Source: Bradyrhizobium sp. 186
GTDB lineage: Bacteria; Pseudomonadota; Alphaproteobacteria; Rhizobiales; Xanthobacteraceae
Assembly: GCF_023101685.1 (NCBI RefSeq)
Contig: NZ_CP082164.1
Coordinates: 7,502,001-7,566,000 of the forward strand
Direction of reading: 5' to 3'
Length of the DNA stretch: 64,000 nt
Shown here: positions 52,971-62,152 of the stretch, piece after piece
Layout of the letters: each line of letters starts with the position of its first letter
Numbering within the stretch: the first letter of the stretch is position 1
Program-made: the position numbers and the translations under genes
The notes under the pieces: generated by a model
The model's database searches: none
The model's input: only the letters and a program-made list of their open reading frames with translations
Told to the model about the DNA's origin: nothing

Positions 52971-54906
52971 CCGAACTTCCCCTTGAGTAGCGACGTAAGC
53001 ATTTGAGCTGGCGTGTAATTCCAGCGGGCGTGACGGCGCGTCTGCCTACATTATGGGGCGATAGGAATGCCGAGCCGATTGAAGACGTCTTGTTGTAGTG
53101 GGGTTGGACTTGTGAGCATAGCGGCCGGGGCGTCCTGACCGATGCGAACGATGTTGCGTGTGAGCGTGGCGAGATCCTGCAACAGCGTTCGAAAGCTGTG
53201 CACGGGCCGGCCATCGTGGGTGTGCTTGCGATTAGCCTTGGTTCTGGCCGCGGCCGAGACTCTGGCCTTGGCGACGGGCGAGACGCGCGCGGCGTCGGCG
53301 GCCTCGCGGTCGTGATCGTCGAACAGGATCGGGGCCAGCGCGCGGCGCATGTGCCAGACGATGTAATAAGCGAGCATGCAGAGGAAGACGTGGGCGCGCA
53401 CGCGGCCAGCGAGGCGATGGTGGATCGGGCGCACCTCCAGTTCGACGGTCTTGATGGTGCGGAAGGCGCGTTCGACCTGGGCCAGGCTCTTGTAGGCACG
53501 CACCGTGGCGGCGGTGTCGAGGTTCTCGGCCGGCACGTTGGTCCGTAGCACATAGAAGCCGTCGAGCGACGCTTCGTTGGCGATGGCATCCTCGATCCGA
53601 CTGAAGTCGAACGAAGTGTCGGTGATGGCGAGGTGGAAGTGCTTGGCCATCTTACGCTTGCCCAGCACGGCGCCGACCTTCAGACCGATCTCATCCTCGC
53701 CGCGCAAGGGGTTGCGCTGACGCTGCACGGCGGCCTTGACGCGGGCGAGATCCTTCTCGGTCGCCGCCAGCAACTCGCCGCGCTTGCGCCGACGCTCGTC
53801 GGCCAGATCCGGGTTGCGGCACACGATCAGGCGCTCGCCGGGGAAGTCGGGGGACGTGATCTCGGCCATATCGCGATCGTCGAACAGCGACAATTGCAGC
53901 GGGCCGCCGTCCTCGGCGAGCTTGCGGATCGCCGGCGCCCGCAGAGCGGTGATCCAATCGAGCCCGGCCGGCATCAGATCGGCTTCGATACGGGCGCTGG
54001 TGATCATGCCGCGATCGCCGACCAGTACCACACGCGACAGCTTGAAGCGGGCCTTCAGTTTGTCGACTTGCGCGGCCAGCGTGCTCGGGTCGGCGGTGTT
54101 ACCTTCGAACACCTCCACCGCCACCGGGCAGCCGTCGGCGGCGCACAGCAAGCCGAACACGATCTGCAGCTTGTCGGAACGACCGTCGCGGCTGTAACCA
54201 TGCCGCGCCAATTCGCAATGTCGCCCCTCCAGATAGCTGGAGGTGAGATCGTAGAGCACCAGCGAGCCGTCATGCAGATGGCGCTTGGCGAGCGTCGCCT
54301 CGATCCCCGGTTGGGCCGTGCCGAGCAGGTCGAGCGCTTCGTAAAGCTCGTCCTCGTCGACGGCGCTGAGATCGAGCAGTTCGCCCAGCGAATGCGCCGC
54401 CGTCGCCTCGCTGAGCTGGCGCGCCGTGGCCAGCTTGGCGGCCGGTTCGATCACCCGTGCCACGATCAAGGCCAAAGCCAGCCTGGCCAACCGTCTGGGC
54501 TTGTCCGGGACAAGGCGATGCAGTCCGAGCTGGCGCGCCATGCCGAGCACCGCGGCCACGTGGCCGTGCGGCAGCGAGCGCTCGATCCGCAGTTGCTCGG
54601 CCGGCGAGACCAGCTCCTCGCCTTTCAGGACGCGGCGCAGCGCATCGATCTTCTCATCCGGTCAATGCGACAGGTTGGCCAGCGTGCGCGACTTGATCTT
54701 GTCGCCCTCGCGATAGCTCTCGCGCAACAGGATCGCGGGCGGTGAGTTGCGGTTGGGAATGCGGGCGACGAACATGCCGGAATCGAATCACGGAAACCTG
54801 CCATTCGCAAGCCAAAAATCATCATTTACATGCCTACAAAATCAGCCCGATCCAAACTTCTCAAATCCTCTCAACGCTCTAACAAAAATCCCGAGGGGAA
54901 GTTCGG
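52971..54906. mobile_element. IS1634-family insertion sequence, complete with target duplication
   Basis: The element is 1936 bp. Its ends are imperfect inverted repeats starting ccgaacttcccct at 52971 and ending aggggaagttcgg at 54906. The six bases cctaat occur immediately outside both ends (52965-52970 and 54907-54912), the expected target-site duplication. The uninterrupted site would be an intergenic sequence between the small minus-strand genes and the Crp/kinase operon, so no gene is visibly broken. Confidence 0.85.
53051..54775 (-). pseudogene. IS1634-family transposase with a nonsense codon
   Basis: The full frame would encode 574 residues. It starts MFVARIPNRNSPPAILLRES at 54775. 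Codon 38 is TGA (54662-54664), apparently in place of a Trp after TLANLSH, with PDEKIDALR next. The rest of the frame, from MAAVLGMARQLGLHRL, is intact for 502 residues. DDE-type features remain: VLYDLTSSYLEG, LVGDRGMITSARIEADL, and YKSLAQVERAFRTIKTVELE. An internal start could still make a protein lacking the N-terminus, but activity is unlikely. Confidence 0.82.
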
Positions 54907-55114
54907 CCTAATGCATGCCGGTTGGGGGGCGGCCCAGCCCCGGCATGGTTTGTAGCTTCGGGCGGTGGGGCGAGTTCCGGCATTTCAATAGGTTAAGGCC
55001 GCAAGATTTCGCAGGCATCGGAGCCGCTCGCGCCGTACTGCCGAAAGGGAAGCGATTCTGCCGGAACCGAATTGCTGATTCCTGTGTTCATGACGGATTC
55101 AACGGAGGATCATC

Positions 55115-55222
55115 ATGGCCAAAGCAGCATGGAAACGGCCGGGCTCGCCGATCGGCAAGACGGGGCCCCGCAAGGCGAACCCGTCGACGGAGGCGGCGAT
55201 CCCGGGTCAAGCGCGCCGATAG
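55115..55222 (+). CDS. Possible short basic peptide (35 residues)
   Basis: A ggagg ribosome site ten bases upstream precedes ATG and MAKAAWKRPGSPIGKTGPRK ANPSTEAAIPGQARR. The stop overlaps the end of the convergent Crp gene. Similar N-termini occur in small rhizobial hypothetical proteins, so it may be a truncated one. Confidence 0.35.
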   Translation: MAKAAWKRPGSPIGKTGPRKANPSTEAAIPGQARR

Positions 55223-55953
55223 AGTTCCAGATAGCCGGGCGAATACAGCGCGGCGTTCTTGAGCGTGTCGAGATCCGGAATGGTCAGGATCCGCTCCCGC
55301 AGCATGATCAGGCCGGATCCGCGCAACTCCTGGATCGTGCGATTAAGGTGAACCACGGAGAGGCCGGTCGCGTCGGCGAGGTCCATCTGGGTCACCGGGA
55401 GAGCACAGGAATTTCCATCGACAAGGCCGACGGGGCGGAGCCGCTCGTAGATCTCGCAGAACAAATGCGCTACGCGCTCCAAAGCGACGCGCCGTCCAAG
55501 ATTGATCGCCCATTCGCGTTGGATCGCGTTGTTCAGGAGGGTCTCGCACATGAACGCTTCAGACAATGTGCGGTCGCCCGCCAGCAGTTTTTCGAAACGC
55601 GCCCGCTTGATCTCGGCGTAGGTGACGGCCGTCACCGTCGAGATCGAATGGTCGATGGTGGACAGCAGATAGGCATGCGCGTCGCAGGTCTCTCCAGGCA
55701 GAATGAAATTGACGATCTGCCGCCTGCCATCTTCGAGCGTCTTGTGCCGGAACAACCAGCCTGAAAGCACGACCCGCACGCCGCCGAGGGGGTCGCCCTC
55801 GGCGATCAGGTCCTCGCCCGGGCCCGCCCGGAACAAGCCTTCGAGAATGGCCTGCTCGAACGCGGCAACGGCTTCCTGGGATAACGGCCTCAAGGTGTTG
55901 AAACGGCGAATGACCGCTTGCGCAAGACCCCCCTCGGTGCTTTGCGAGCGCAT
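55207..55953 (-). CDS. Crp/Fnr family transcriptional regulator
   Basis: A 248-residue regulator. The cyclic-nucleotide-binding-like beta roll includes EDLIAEGDPLGGVRVVLSGW and GRRQIVNFILPGETCDAHAY. The C-terminal winged helix has PVTQMDLADATGLSVVHLNR TIQELRGSGLI. Fnr-type cysteines are absent, so it is probably not an iron-sulfur sensor. It starts as the kinase gene ends (TGATG overlap), so the two are co-transcribed. The frame upstream of this ATG is non-native. Confidence 0.88.
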   Translation of the reverse strand: MRSQSTEGGLAQAVIRRFNTLRPLSQEAVAAFEQAILEGLFRAGPGEDLIAEGDPLGGVRVVLSGWLFRHKTLEDGRRQIVNFILPGETCDAHAYLLSTIDHSISTVTAVTYAEIKRARFEKLLAGDRTLSEAFMCETLLNNAIQREWAINLGRRVALERVAHLFCEIYERLRPVGLVDGNSCALPVTQMDLADATGLSVVHLNRTIQELRGSGLIMLRERILTIPDLDTLKNAALYSPGYLELYRRA

Positions 55954-58900
55954 CAGCCCTCCGGCGAAGGCGTGTGAAACGTGCGCTTGGTCAGCGGAAT
56001 TGCGATCACGCAGGTGAATCCGGACGGATTGAACGACATGGTCGTCTGCCCCTTCAGCTCGAATGCCACCGTGCGCTCCAGAAGCTCCGTGCCAAACCCC
56101 TTGCGCGGCCGTGGCGTCACCGGAGGACCGCCCCGCTCGCGCCACTCGAACAGCAATCGCGGCGGCTCAGCGGCTTCGTCGAAACGCCAGGAAATTTCGA
56201 GCCGGCCCGCGGGCTGGCTGAGCGCCCCGTATTTCAGCGCGTTGGTCGCAAGCTCATGGATCGCGAGCGCAAAGGTCTCGGCCGCCTTGGGCTGGAAACG
56301 CGCCGCGGCCCCAGACACGCGCACCTGCTCGCCTTCGCGGGCATTATAGGCCAAGAGCTCCTCGATCACGAGATATTCCAGATCGAGGCCGCCTTCCGGA
56401 TCGCGCGTGGCCAGCGCCTGCGTCCGCGCGAAGGCATTGAGCCGGCCGTCGAGATGGGCTGCATACTCCTCGACCGTCGTGCTCGTCTCCGCAGAGCGGC
56501 GCGCGATCGACCGCACGACCCCGAGCGTGTTGCGCACGCGGTGCTGAAGCTCGGCGAGCAGCAGGCGCTGCCGCTCCTCCGCGCGGGTGATCGCGGTGAC
56601 GTCGACGAAGGTGATGACGACGCCCGCGATGAAATTGTCGATGCTTCGGTACGGCAGGATACGGACGATATACCGCGTGCCGCTATCCGGCGCGGTCAGC
56701 TCGCGCTCCGCGCTGGCGAGCGTGCGCAGCACGCGGGGCACGTCGTCATAGAGGTCCTCGATCGGGATGCGCGCCTTGATGTGCGCTATCGGACGACCGA
56801 CGTCGGTCTCGACCAGATGCAGGATCTGCGTGATCGCGGGCGTGAACGTCATCACCCTGAGATTGTTGTCCAGGATGACGGTCGCGATCTGCGTGCTTTC
56901 AAGGAAGTTCTTGAGGTCGCTGGTGGCGCGGGTCAGCTCCTGGACCCGGTGCGCCAATTCGCCATTGACGGTCGTGAGCTCCTCGTTGACCGACTGCAAT
57001 TCCTCGCGCGAGGTTTCCAGCTCCTCGTTGGCGGATTGCATTTCTTCGTTGAGCGACTGGTACTCCTCGTTGGAGGATTTCAGCTCTTCGTTGGTGCTTT
57101 CGAGCTCCTCGATAGTCGCCTGAAGCCGTTCGCGGCTCGCTCGCAACTCGCTCTCGAGACGCTCGACATGCTCGGTACGGACCAGGGCGCCGGAATTGCT
57201 CTCGGCGACGCCGACGGAGCGCGCCGGGCCATCCTTGAACAGCACGACGAAATTGCGATGGCCGCCGGCGCCGTCCTGGATCGGCTCAACCGTGATGTCG
57301 ACGGGGACGTGATGGCCGGCGACGCCAAGCTGGACCTGCTCGACATGGACAGATTCGTTGGTTTCCGACGCGCGGCCGAGCGCGGTGCGCAGTTCCAGCC
57401 TGAGATCGCGATGCACGAACTGAAGCAGATCGAGCGACGCCGCGCCGGCGGTCGGCTCGATGTAGCGACCTGTGCGCCCGGAAAAATGCAGGATCTGGAA
57501 ATTGTCGTCCGTGATGACGTAGGCCGGCGCATAGCGCTCGGCGATCCGCTGGGCGCGGCGCTCCAGCCCGACGTCGGGACCGAACGAGCGAATCGGCGGC
57601 GATTCGACCGGCACCCGCCGGGCCGCCGTCGAGATCGGAAATTCGGGGGGCAGTCGTGTACCGGTCGCGAGCTTCTTGAAGATGCGGGCGCGGCGGTCGA
57701 CGGGTGCGAACAATTTCGGGTGCCTGGTCACGTTCTCGGAATTGCCGAGGAACAGGAAGCGCTCGGGCAGCAGCGCGAAGTGGAACAGCGGAATCACGCG
57801 GTTCTGAAGCTCCGCGTTGAGATAGATCAGCAGGTTGCGGCAGGAGACCAGGTCGAGCTTGGAGAAAGGAGCATCCTTGATCAAATTGTGCTGGGAGAAG
57901 ATGCACATCTCCCGCAATTCCTTCACCACGCAATAGGTATCGCCCTCGCGCACGAACCAGCGCGCCAGCCGCTCGGGCGACATGTCCTGCTCGATGCTGG
58001 TGCGATAGCGCCCGACGCGGGCGGTTGCGAGTGCCCGGCCGTCGATGTCGGTCGCGAAGATCTGGACCTGGGGAACGGAGTCGAGCATGGCCATGTGCTC
58101 GCGCAGGAGAATGCCGATGGAATAGGCCTCCTCGCCGGTCGCGCAGCCCAGGACCCAGACGCGCACCTGCTGCCCAGCACTCTTGCCCTCGAAAATCGCC
58201 GGGACGATCTGGGTCTCGAGCACTTCGAACTCGCGTTTGTCGCGGAAGAATTCGGTGACACCGATAAGCAGGTCATTGAAGAGATTCTGAGCCTCGTCCC
58301 TGTCGTTTCTCAGGAAGTCGACATAGAAGACGATCTCCTCGATCTGCACCACCTGCATGCGCCGCTGCACGCGGCGCAGGAAGGTGTTCTGCTTGTAGCC
58401 ATGGAAGTCATTGCCGGTCTTGTTGCGCAGGATGTCTGCGATGCGCGACAGCGAGGTCTCTGCCGCCGTCAAAACCTCATCGAAACCCTGCTTCTCGTCC
58501 AGGCGCCGCAGATGACGCGTATAGACCTGGATGCGTTCGGGAATGTCCTCGGGGGGCAGCACATAGTCTGCAATGGCCGTGGGCCTGCTGCTGTCGGCCA
58601 GATGATCGGATTCATCGCTGGGAGTCCGCTCCGCAATCGCCAGGCCGCCATGGTCCTTCAGCGTGGCGGCACCGAGCGTGCCGTCTTCGCCGGTCCCGTT
58701 CAAGAGCACGCCGACGGCTTGCTCGGCGCGCTCTTCCGCGAGCGATACCAGGAAGCTGTCGATGGTGGCCCGCTCGCCCGGCCTCTGCTCCGCCTTCCGC
58801 ACCGCGAAGCGGCCGCCCTGAATGGTGGTGATCATTGCAGCCGGACTGATATAGATCGTCCGACCTTCGACCGGCGCTCCATCGCTGATTTCGGAAAGCC

Positions 58901-59120
58901 TCGCCTCCTTGGCGCGGCCGATGAGCCCGCGCAGCCGCTCGTCAGCGAGCGCCTCGCGATTTTGAAGCACGAGGACGACCGCCTGGTCTTCGCTAAGCGT
59001 CAGCTTGGCGAAGAAGTGGTCGATACTGTCGAGCGTCCCCGCCGATGCGCCCACGCCGATGATCAACGGGGCCATGGCCTGACGCTCCCTGTCCTCCGGC
59101 ACCTTGCCGACTTCGCTCAT
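55953..59120 (-). CDS. CheB-CheR-PAS-HWE histidine kinase fusion
   Basis: A 1055-residue cytoplasmic signalling protein. A CheB-like methylesterase domain comes first: Ser in LIIGVGASAGTLDSID, Asp in GVLLNGTGEDGTLG. The His position reads VLQNREAL, Asn instead of His. A CheR-like methyltransferase follows (NDFHGYKQNTFLRRVQRRMQ, VWVLGCATGEEAYSIGILLR, SCRNLLIYLNAELQNRVIPL). Next come PAS segments joined by a long coiled coil (EELKSSNEEYQSLNEEMQSA). The C-terminus is an HWE kinase: H-box LQHRVRNTLGVVRSIARRSA, N-box HELATNALKYGAL. No receiver domain is seen. It is coupled to the Crp gene. Confidence 0.9.
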   Translation of the reverse strand: MSEVGKVPEDRERQAMAPLIIGVGASAGTLDSIDHFFAKLTLSEDQAVVLVLQNREALADERLRGLIGRAKEARLSEISDGAPVEGRTIYISPAAMITTIQGGRFAVRKAEQRPGERATIDSFLVSLAEERAEQAVGVLLNGTGEDGTLGAATLKDHGGLAIAERTPSDESDHLADSSRPTAIADYVLPPEDIPERIQVYTRHLRRLDEKQGFDEVLTAAETSLSRIADILRNKTGNDFHGYKQNTFLRRVQRRMQVVQIEEIVFYVDFLRNDRDEAQNLFNDLLIGVTEFFRDKREFEVLETQIVPAIFEGKSAGQQVRVWVLGCATGEEAYSIGILLREHMAMLDSVPQVQIFATDIDGRALATARVGRYRTSIEQDMSPERLARWFVREGDTYCVVKELREMCIFSQHNLIKDAPFSKLDLVSCRNLLIYLNAELQNRVIPLFHFALLPERFLFLGNSENVTRHPKLFAPVDRRARIFKKLATGTRLPPEFPISTAARRVPVESPPIRSFGPDVGLERRAQRIAERYAPAYVITDDNFQILHFSGRTGRYIEPTAGAASLDLLQFVHRDLRLELRTALGRASETNESVHVEQVQLGVAGHHVPVDITVEPIQDGAGGHRNFVVLFKDGPARSVGVAESNSGALVRTEHVERLESELRASRERLQATIEELESTNEELKSSNEEYQSLNEEMQSANEELETSREELQSVNEELTTVNGELAHRVQELTRATSDLKNFLESTQIATVILDNNLRVMTFTPAITQILHLVETDVGRPIAHIKARIPIEDLYDDVPRVLRTLASAERELTAPDSGTRYIVRILPYRSIDNFIAGVVITFVDVTAITRAEERQRLLLAELQHRVRNTLGVVRSIARRSAETSTTVEEYAAHLDGRLNAFARTQALATRDPEGGLDLEYLVIEELLAYNAREGEQVRVSGAAARFQPKAAETFALAIHELATNALKYGALSQPAGRLEISWRFDEAAEPPRLLFEWRERGGPPVTPRPRKGFGTELLERTVAFELKGQTTMSFNPSGFTCVIAIPLTKRTFHTPSPEG

Positions 59121-59332
59121 GATTGACGCTACTCTCGCTATCCGGCGATCAACAGCCAGCTTTCTGCAGTTGGCAGAAATCGACGTTATCCCAAGATACA
59201 AAAGGAGAGAACGGTTTCCGCGGGCTCGGCAGACCCCGGGGCCCGGGGGGAAAGCGCACCGCAGAGCGACGATCGCGGCGGGCCGCGCCGAATTCACACG
59301 ATCGTACGTCGATCCGACCGGAACGGGGCCGG

Positions 59333-59593
59333 CTAAGCCACGTTCTCGAGGTGATTCAACCGCTGGAGGATCAGTGTGCGATGCCGCTCCCACTCCACCA
59401 GGGTCTGCTTGAGCAGTTCCACCAGTCTTTCCGCCTGCCGCGAGTCATATCCCCCGGATTGGAGCTCCTGCACCCGGATCTCCTGGTATCGGATCCGCAG
59501 CAAGCCTTCCTCGATGTCGGTATCAGCCTTGCTCAGGTGGCGCCGCTCCTGGCGAAGCTGCGCGGTACGTTCGGTCGGGGACATGCCCATCAC
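59333..59593 (-). CDS. Small coiled-coil hypothetical protein
   Basis: An 86-residue, largely helical protein (TERTAQLRQERRHLSKADTD, ERLVELLKQTLVEWERHRTL ILQRLNHLENV). Its start overlaps the cheB stop (ATGA), so it is made together with CheB. It could be a scaffold or oligomerisation partner, but this is inference. Confidence 0.65.
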   Translation of the reverse strand: MMGMSPTERTAQLRQERRHLSKADTDIEEGLLRIRYQEIRVQELQSGGYDSRQAERLVELLKQTLVEWERHRTLILQRLNHLENVA

Positions 59594-60612
59594 GACGGCT
59601 CTCCCTCTCGCTGACGCTGACGCAGCACGGGATCGAGCGACTGTAGCACGACGCGCCGGATCATGTCGGCATATTCGCGATATTCGACGGCACGCAGCGC
59701 GTACATTTCGGCCACTGCGGGCCTGCCGGTGCGCCGGCCATTCTCCGCCATGCGGTGGACTAGCTCGGCGCGCTCCTCGATGATCCGGAGCGCGACGCGC
59801 AAGGCCTCGTCGACCTGTCCCTCCTGCTCCTTGGCGAGGGCATCAGCGGTGTAGGCGTGGCCGACCTGACAGCGAAACCGCATGGGATGAGCCTCTTTCA
59901 CCCCCGAAAGGACCCCGCCACAGCGCGGACATGTCAGCGCCGAGGGATCCGCGATCCCGGCCAGGCTTATGGAGCCGATCCTTTCGCCGGCCGCGATTTC
60001 AACCTCGAGGCGGATGTCGGGAGCAACAGGAAGCACCGCGCCCGGCGCTTCCTGGGTCAATCCGGAAAGAACGTCGCCGAGCCGCGCAGCGGGAATGCAG
60101 AGATCGGCAACGGTTGCCTCCAGCGCGCGCTGCGGCATTTCCGCCGAGATGGCATCCGCGGGATCCTGGACCAGCGCCATCCCGCCGCAGCGCTTGATCG
60201 CTTGGAGACCGGCGGCACCGTCCGACAGCGATCCGCTGAGCACGACTCCGATCACGCGGGGGCCGTGATGCAGTGCGGCGGAGCGGAACAGCGCGTCGAT
60301 CGCTGGCCGCACCATGTTTTCCCGCGGACCGCGCCCGAGCCGGAGGCGATCTGCCGACAGCAGCAGATGGTGATCGGGGGCTGCCAGATACACGTGGCCG
60401 CGCTCGAACGTCATGCCGTCCATGGCCTGATGCACCGGTAGCTTGCCGGCGGCAGCCGCGACCGTCGAAAGAATGCCGATCCCCTGCGCCGGAATGTGCA
60501 GAACGATGAAGATGGCTGCCGGCACATCCGGCGGCAGTCCCCCCAGGATCTGCTTCAGCGGCGCGGTAGCGCCTGCCGAACCGCCGATGACAATGATATC
60601 GCGGTTGCTCAT
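59590..60612 (-). CDS. cheB: Receiver-less CheB-type methylesterase with C-terminal zinc-ribbon-like region
   Basis: A 340-residue protein whose N-terminal 190 residues form a CheB catalytic domain with the canonical triad. Ser is in IIVIGGSAGATAPLKQI, His in IFIVLHIPAQGIGI, and Asp in VVLSGSLSDGAAGLQAI. There is no receiver domain. A C-terminal region has LTCPRCGGVLSG and MRFRCQVGHAYTADALA, a CxxC...CxxxH zinc-ribbon-like pattern, then a charged helix. It could demethylate chemoreceptors or act as a signalling enzyme. It is coupled to the coiled-coil gene and divergent from a response regulator. Confidence 0.85.
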   Translation of the reverse strand: MSNRDIIVIGGSAGATAPLKQILGGLPPDVPAAIFIVLHIPAQGIGILSTVAAAAGKLPVHQAMDGMTFERGHVYLAAPDHHLLLSADRLRLGRGPRENMVRPAIDALFRSAALHHGPRVIGVVLSGSLSDGAAGLQAIKRCGGMALVQDPADAISAEMPQRALEATVADLCIPAARLGDVLSGLTQEAPGAVLPVAPDIRLEVEIAAGERIGSISLAGIADPSALTCPRCGGVLSGVKEAHPMRFRCQVGHAYTADALAKEQEGQVDEALRVALRIIEERAELVHRMAENGRRTGRPAVAEMYALRAVEYREYADMIRRVVLQSLDPVLRQRQREGEPS

Positions 60613-60695
60613 GGAACCCATCACGCGATGCTTCGTTTGCACCAAGGCGTCGTTGGCGCGTATGTTCCTACCATTCGCGGGATGCCGGAGGAAAA

Positions 60696-61100
60696 ATGGC
60701 GGTGTCGGCAAACTCGTCGCGTAGCGGGGCTCCATTGTCGGGACGCCGTATCCTCGTCGTCGAGGACGAGTATTTTCTCGCCGACGACATCAGCCGTGCG
60801 CTGCGGCTGCACGGCGCCGAAGTTGCGGGACCGGTCGGTGAGCTCGACGATGCGCTTCCCGTCCTGAACGGAGGCGGCGTTCTCGATGGCGCGGTACTCG
60901 ACGTGAACATTCGCAGCGAAATGATTTTCCCCATTGCGCACGCGCTCAGGACACGCCATGTGCCGTTCGTGTTCACGACCGGCTACGACAAGGTCAGCAT
61001 TGCCCCGGAATTCCGGGACGTGATGCTCTGGGAAAAACCGATCGACCTGACGGCGATGGTCCGCGGATTGATCGAATTGATGGGCGATCGGCCAGCTTGA
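60696..61100 (+). CDS. Single-domain response regulator
   Basis: A 134-residue receiver domain. The acidic pocket is ILVVEDEYFLADDISR (EDE), the phospho-acceptor Asp is in DGAVLDVNIRS, and the switch residues are in FVFTTGYDK (Thr) and LWEKPIDL (Lys). There is no output domain. It probably takes phosphate from the HWE kinase fusion in the same cluster, or feeds a phosphorelay. It is divergent from cheB, 83 bases between starts. Confidence 0.88.
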   Translation: MAVSANSSRSGAPLSGRRILVVEDEYFLADDISRALRLHGAEVAGPVGELDDALPVLNGGGVLDGAVLDVNIRSEMIFPIAHALRTRHVPFVFTTGYDKVSIAPEFRDVMLWEKPIDLTAMVRGLIELMGDRPA

Positions 61101-61129
61101 CGCACGTGCAATCAGCCGTCCTATAGCAC

Positions 61130-61249
61130 CTATAGCAGCCTGCTCCAGGTCAGCCACGCCGCGACGACGAGACACAAGGTGATGGCCAGGTAAGGCAGGC
61201 CGAGGCGCCAGGCCGAAGCCACCCTGCCCGTTAGCTCAGCGTCATCCAT
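61130..61249 (-). CDS. Tiny membrane peptide (39 residues)
   Basis: The peptide MDDAELTGRVASAWRLGLPY LAITLCLVVAAWLTWSRLL has one hydrophobic helix. Its ATG overlaps the end of the previous tiny gene. The pair may be an operon of membrane peptides; the function is unknown. Confidence 0.45.
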   Translation of the reverse strand: MDDAELTGRVASAWRLGLPYLAITLCLVVAAWLTWSRLL

Positions 61250-61320
61250 ATGATTGCCCCAAGCATGACCAGAAAGCCCGTCATCGCCGTGGCAATGAAA
61301 ACCCGTTCGACGCGGTCCAT
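61231..61320 (-). CDS. Tiny membrane peptide (29 residues)
   Basis: The peptide MDRVERVFIATAMTGFLVML GAIIWMTLS has one helix after a charged N-terminus. The stop overlaps the start region of the next tiny gene by 19 bases. Confidence 0.4.
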   Translation of the reverse strand: MDRVERVFIATAMTGFLVMLGAIIWMTLS

Positions 61321-61543
61321 CGCCGTCGTAGCCCCTTGCCAAGGTGACTTTGACGGTTCGGGAGGCTTTCCGCATTAGGCCATGTGAATCGGTCAGTCAC
61401 GTTGCCGTGCCAATCGTGCAGCCCGGAAGTGTCCGCGGATGGGCCATCAGATCCTGCACGTCTTCGGTGCGCATATGCGCGAAACGCCGCGCGCGCCCGT
61501 TCCTCGGGGCGGCTGGCCGATCGCAGCCGGTGGTCCCGCGTGT

Positions 61544-62152
61544 CTATTCTCGCCACAACGCCGCCAGCTCCTCGGCGGTCACCAGGTCGACCTGGCCGTG
61601 GAAGCGGGTGCGGTACATCGTCATGAGCGCGTCGTGGCCGACGTCGGACGAACTGCATAGCGCGTCCTCCACGATCACGACCCGAAAGCCGAGATCGACC
61701 GCGCTCAGGACCGTCGACAGCACGCAGACGTCCGTCTCGGCACCGGTGATCACCACCGTGCCGATCCCCTTCTCGATCAGCAGGCTTGCCAGGCTGGAGC
61801 TGCTGAACGCCGAATAGGCCGGCTTGTCGACGACGAGGGCCGGCGGATTGAACCGGGCCAGCGCCGGCACGAGTTCGAGACCGGACGGCGGCAGGTAGCT
61901 GCGCGTTGCCTGCTTCCAGCGGCGAAAATAGCTCTGCCACTGGCCGGGACGATCTTCCGGATCCTGCGGCGTGATGAAGCGCGTGAAGATTGTTCTGGCC
62001 TGATGGCGCGAGACGATCGAGGCGATCGTCGGCAGGACCCTCTCCATCCAGGGCGTCTCCCAGAGACCGCCGCGAGCGAAGATATTCTGCATGTCGATGC
62101 AGAGGTGAACGGCATTCCTGATGCCGCCGACCTCCGACTTGCTGTCCCTCAT
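61544..62152 (-). CDS. Isochorismatase-type cysteine hydrolase
   Basis: A 202-residue alpha/beta hydrolase of the isochorismatase-like fold. The catalytic triad is visible: Asp in AVHLCIDMQNIFARG, Lys in LVVDKPAYSAFSSS, and Cys in TGAETDVCVLSTVLSAV. It likely hydrolyses an amide or nicotinamide-type substrate in the cytoplasm. The start ATG is chosen at MRDSKSEVGGIRN; the frame upstream is non-native. No operon partner is obvious. Confidence 0.82.
   Translation of the reverse strand: MRDSKSEVGGIRNAVHLCIDMQNIFARGGLWETPWMERVLPTIASIVSRHQARTIFTRFITPQDPEDRPGQWQSYFRRWKQATRSYLPPSGLELVPALARFNPPALVVDKPAYSAFSSSSLASLLIEKGIGTVVITGAETDVCVLSTVLSAVDLGFRVVIVEDALCSSSDVGHDALMTMYRTRFHGQVDLVTAEELAALWRE

Noticed and set aside
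55974..59126. A 1050-codon open frame antisense to the CheB-CheR-PAS kinase gene
   Set aside because: It shows no recognisable motif, while the minus strand has clear catalytic motifs; the openness is a GC-bias effect.
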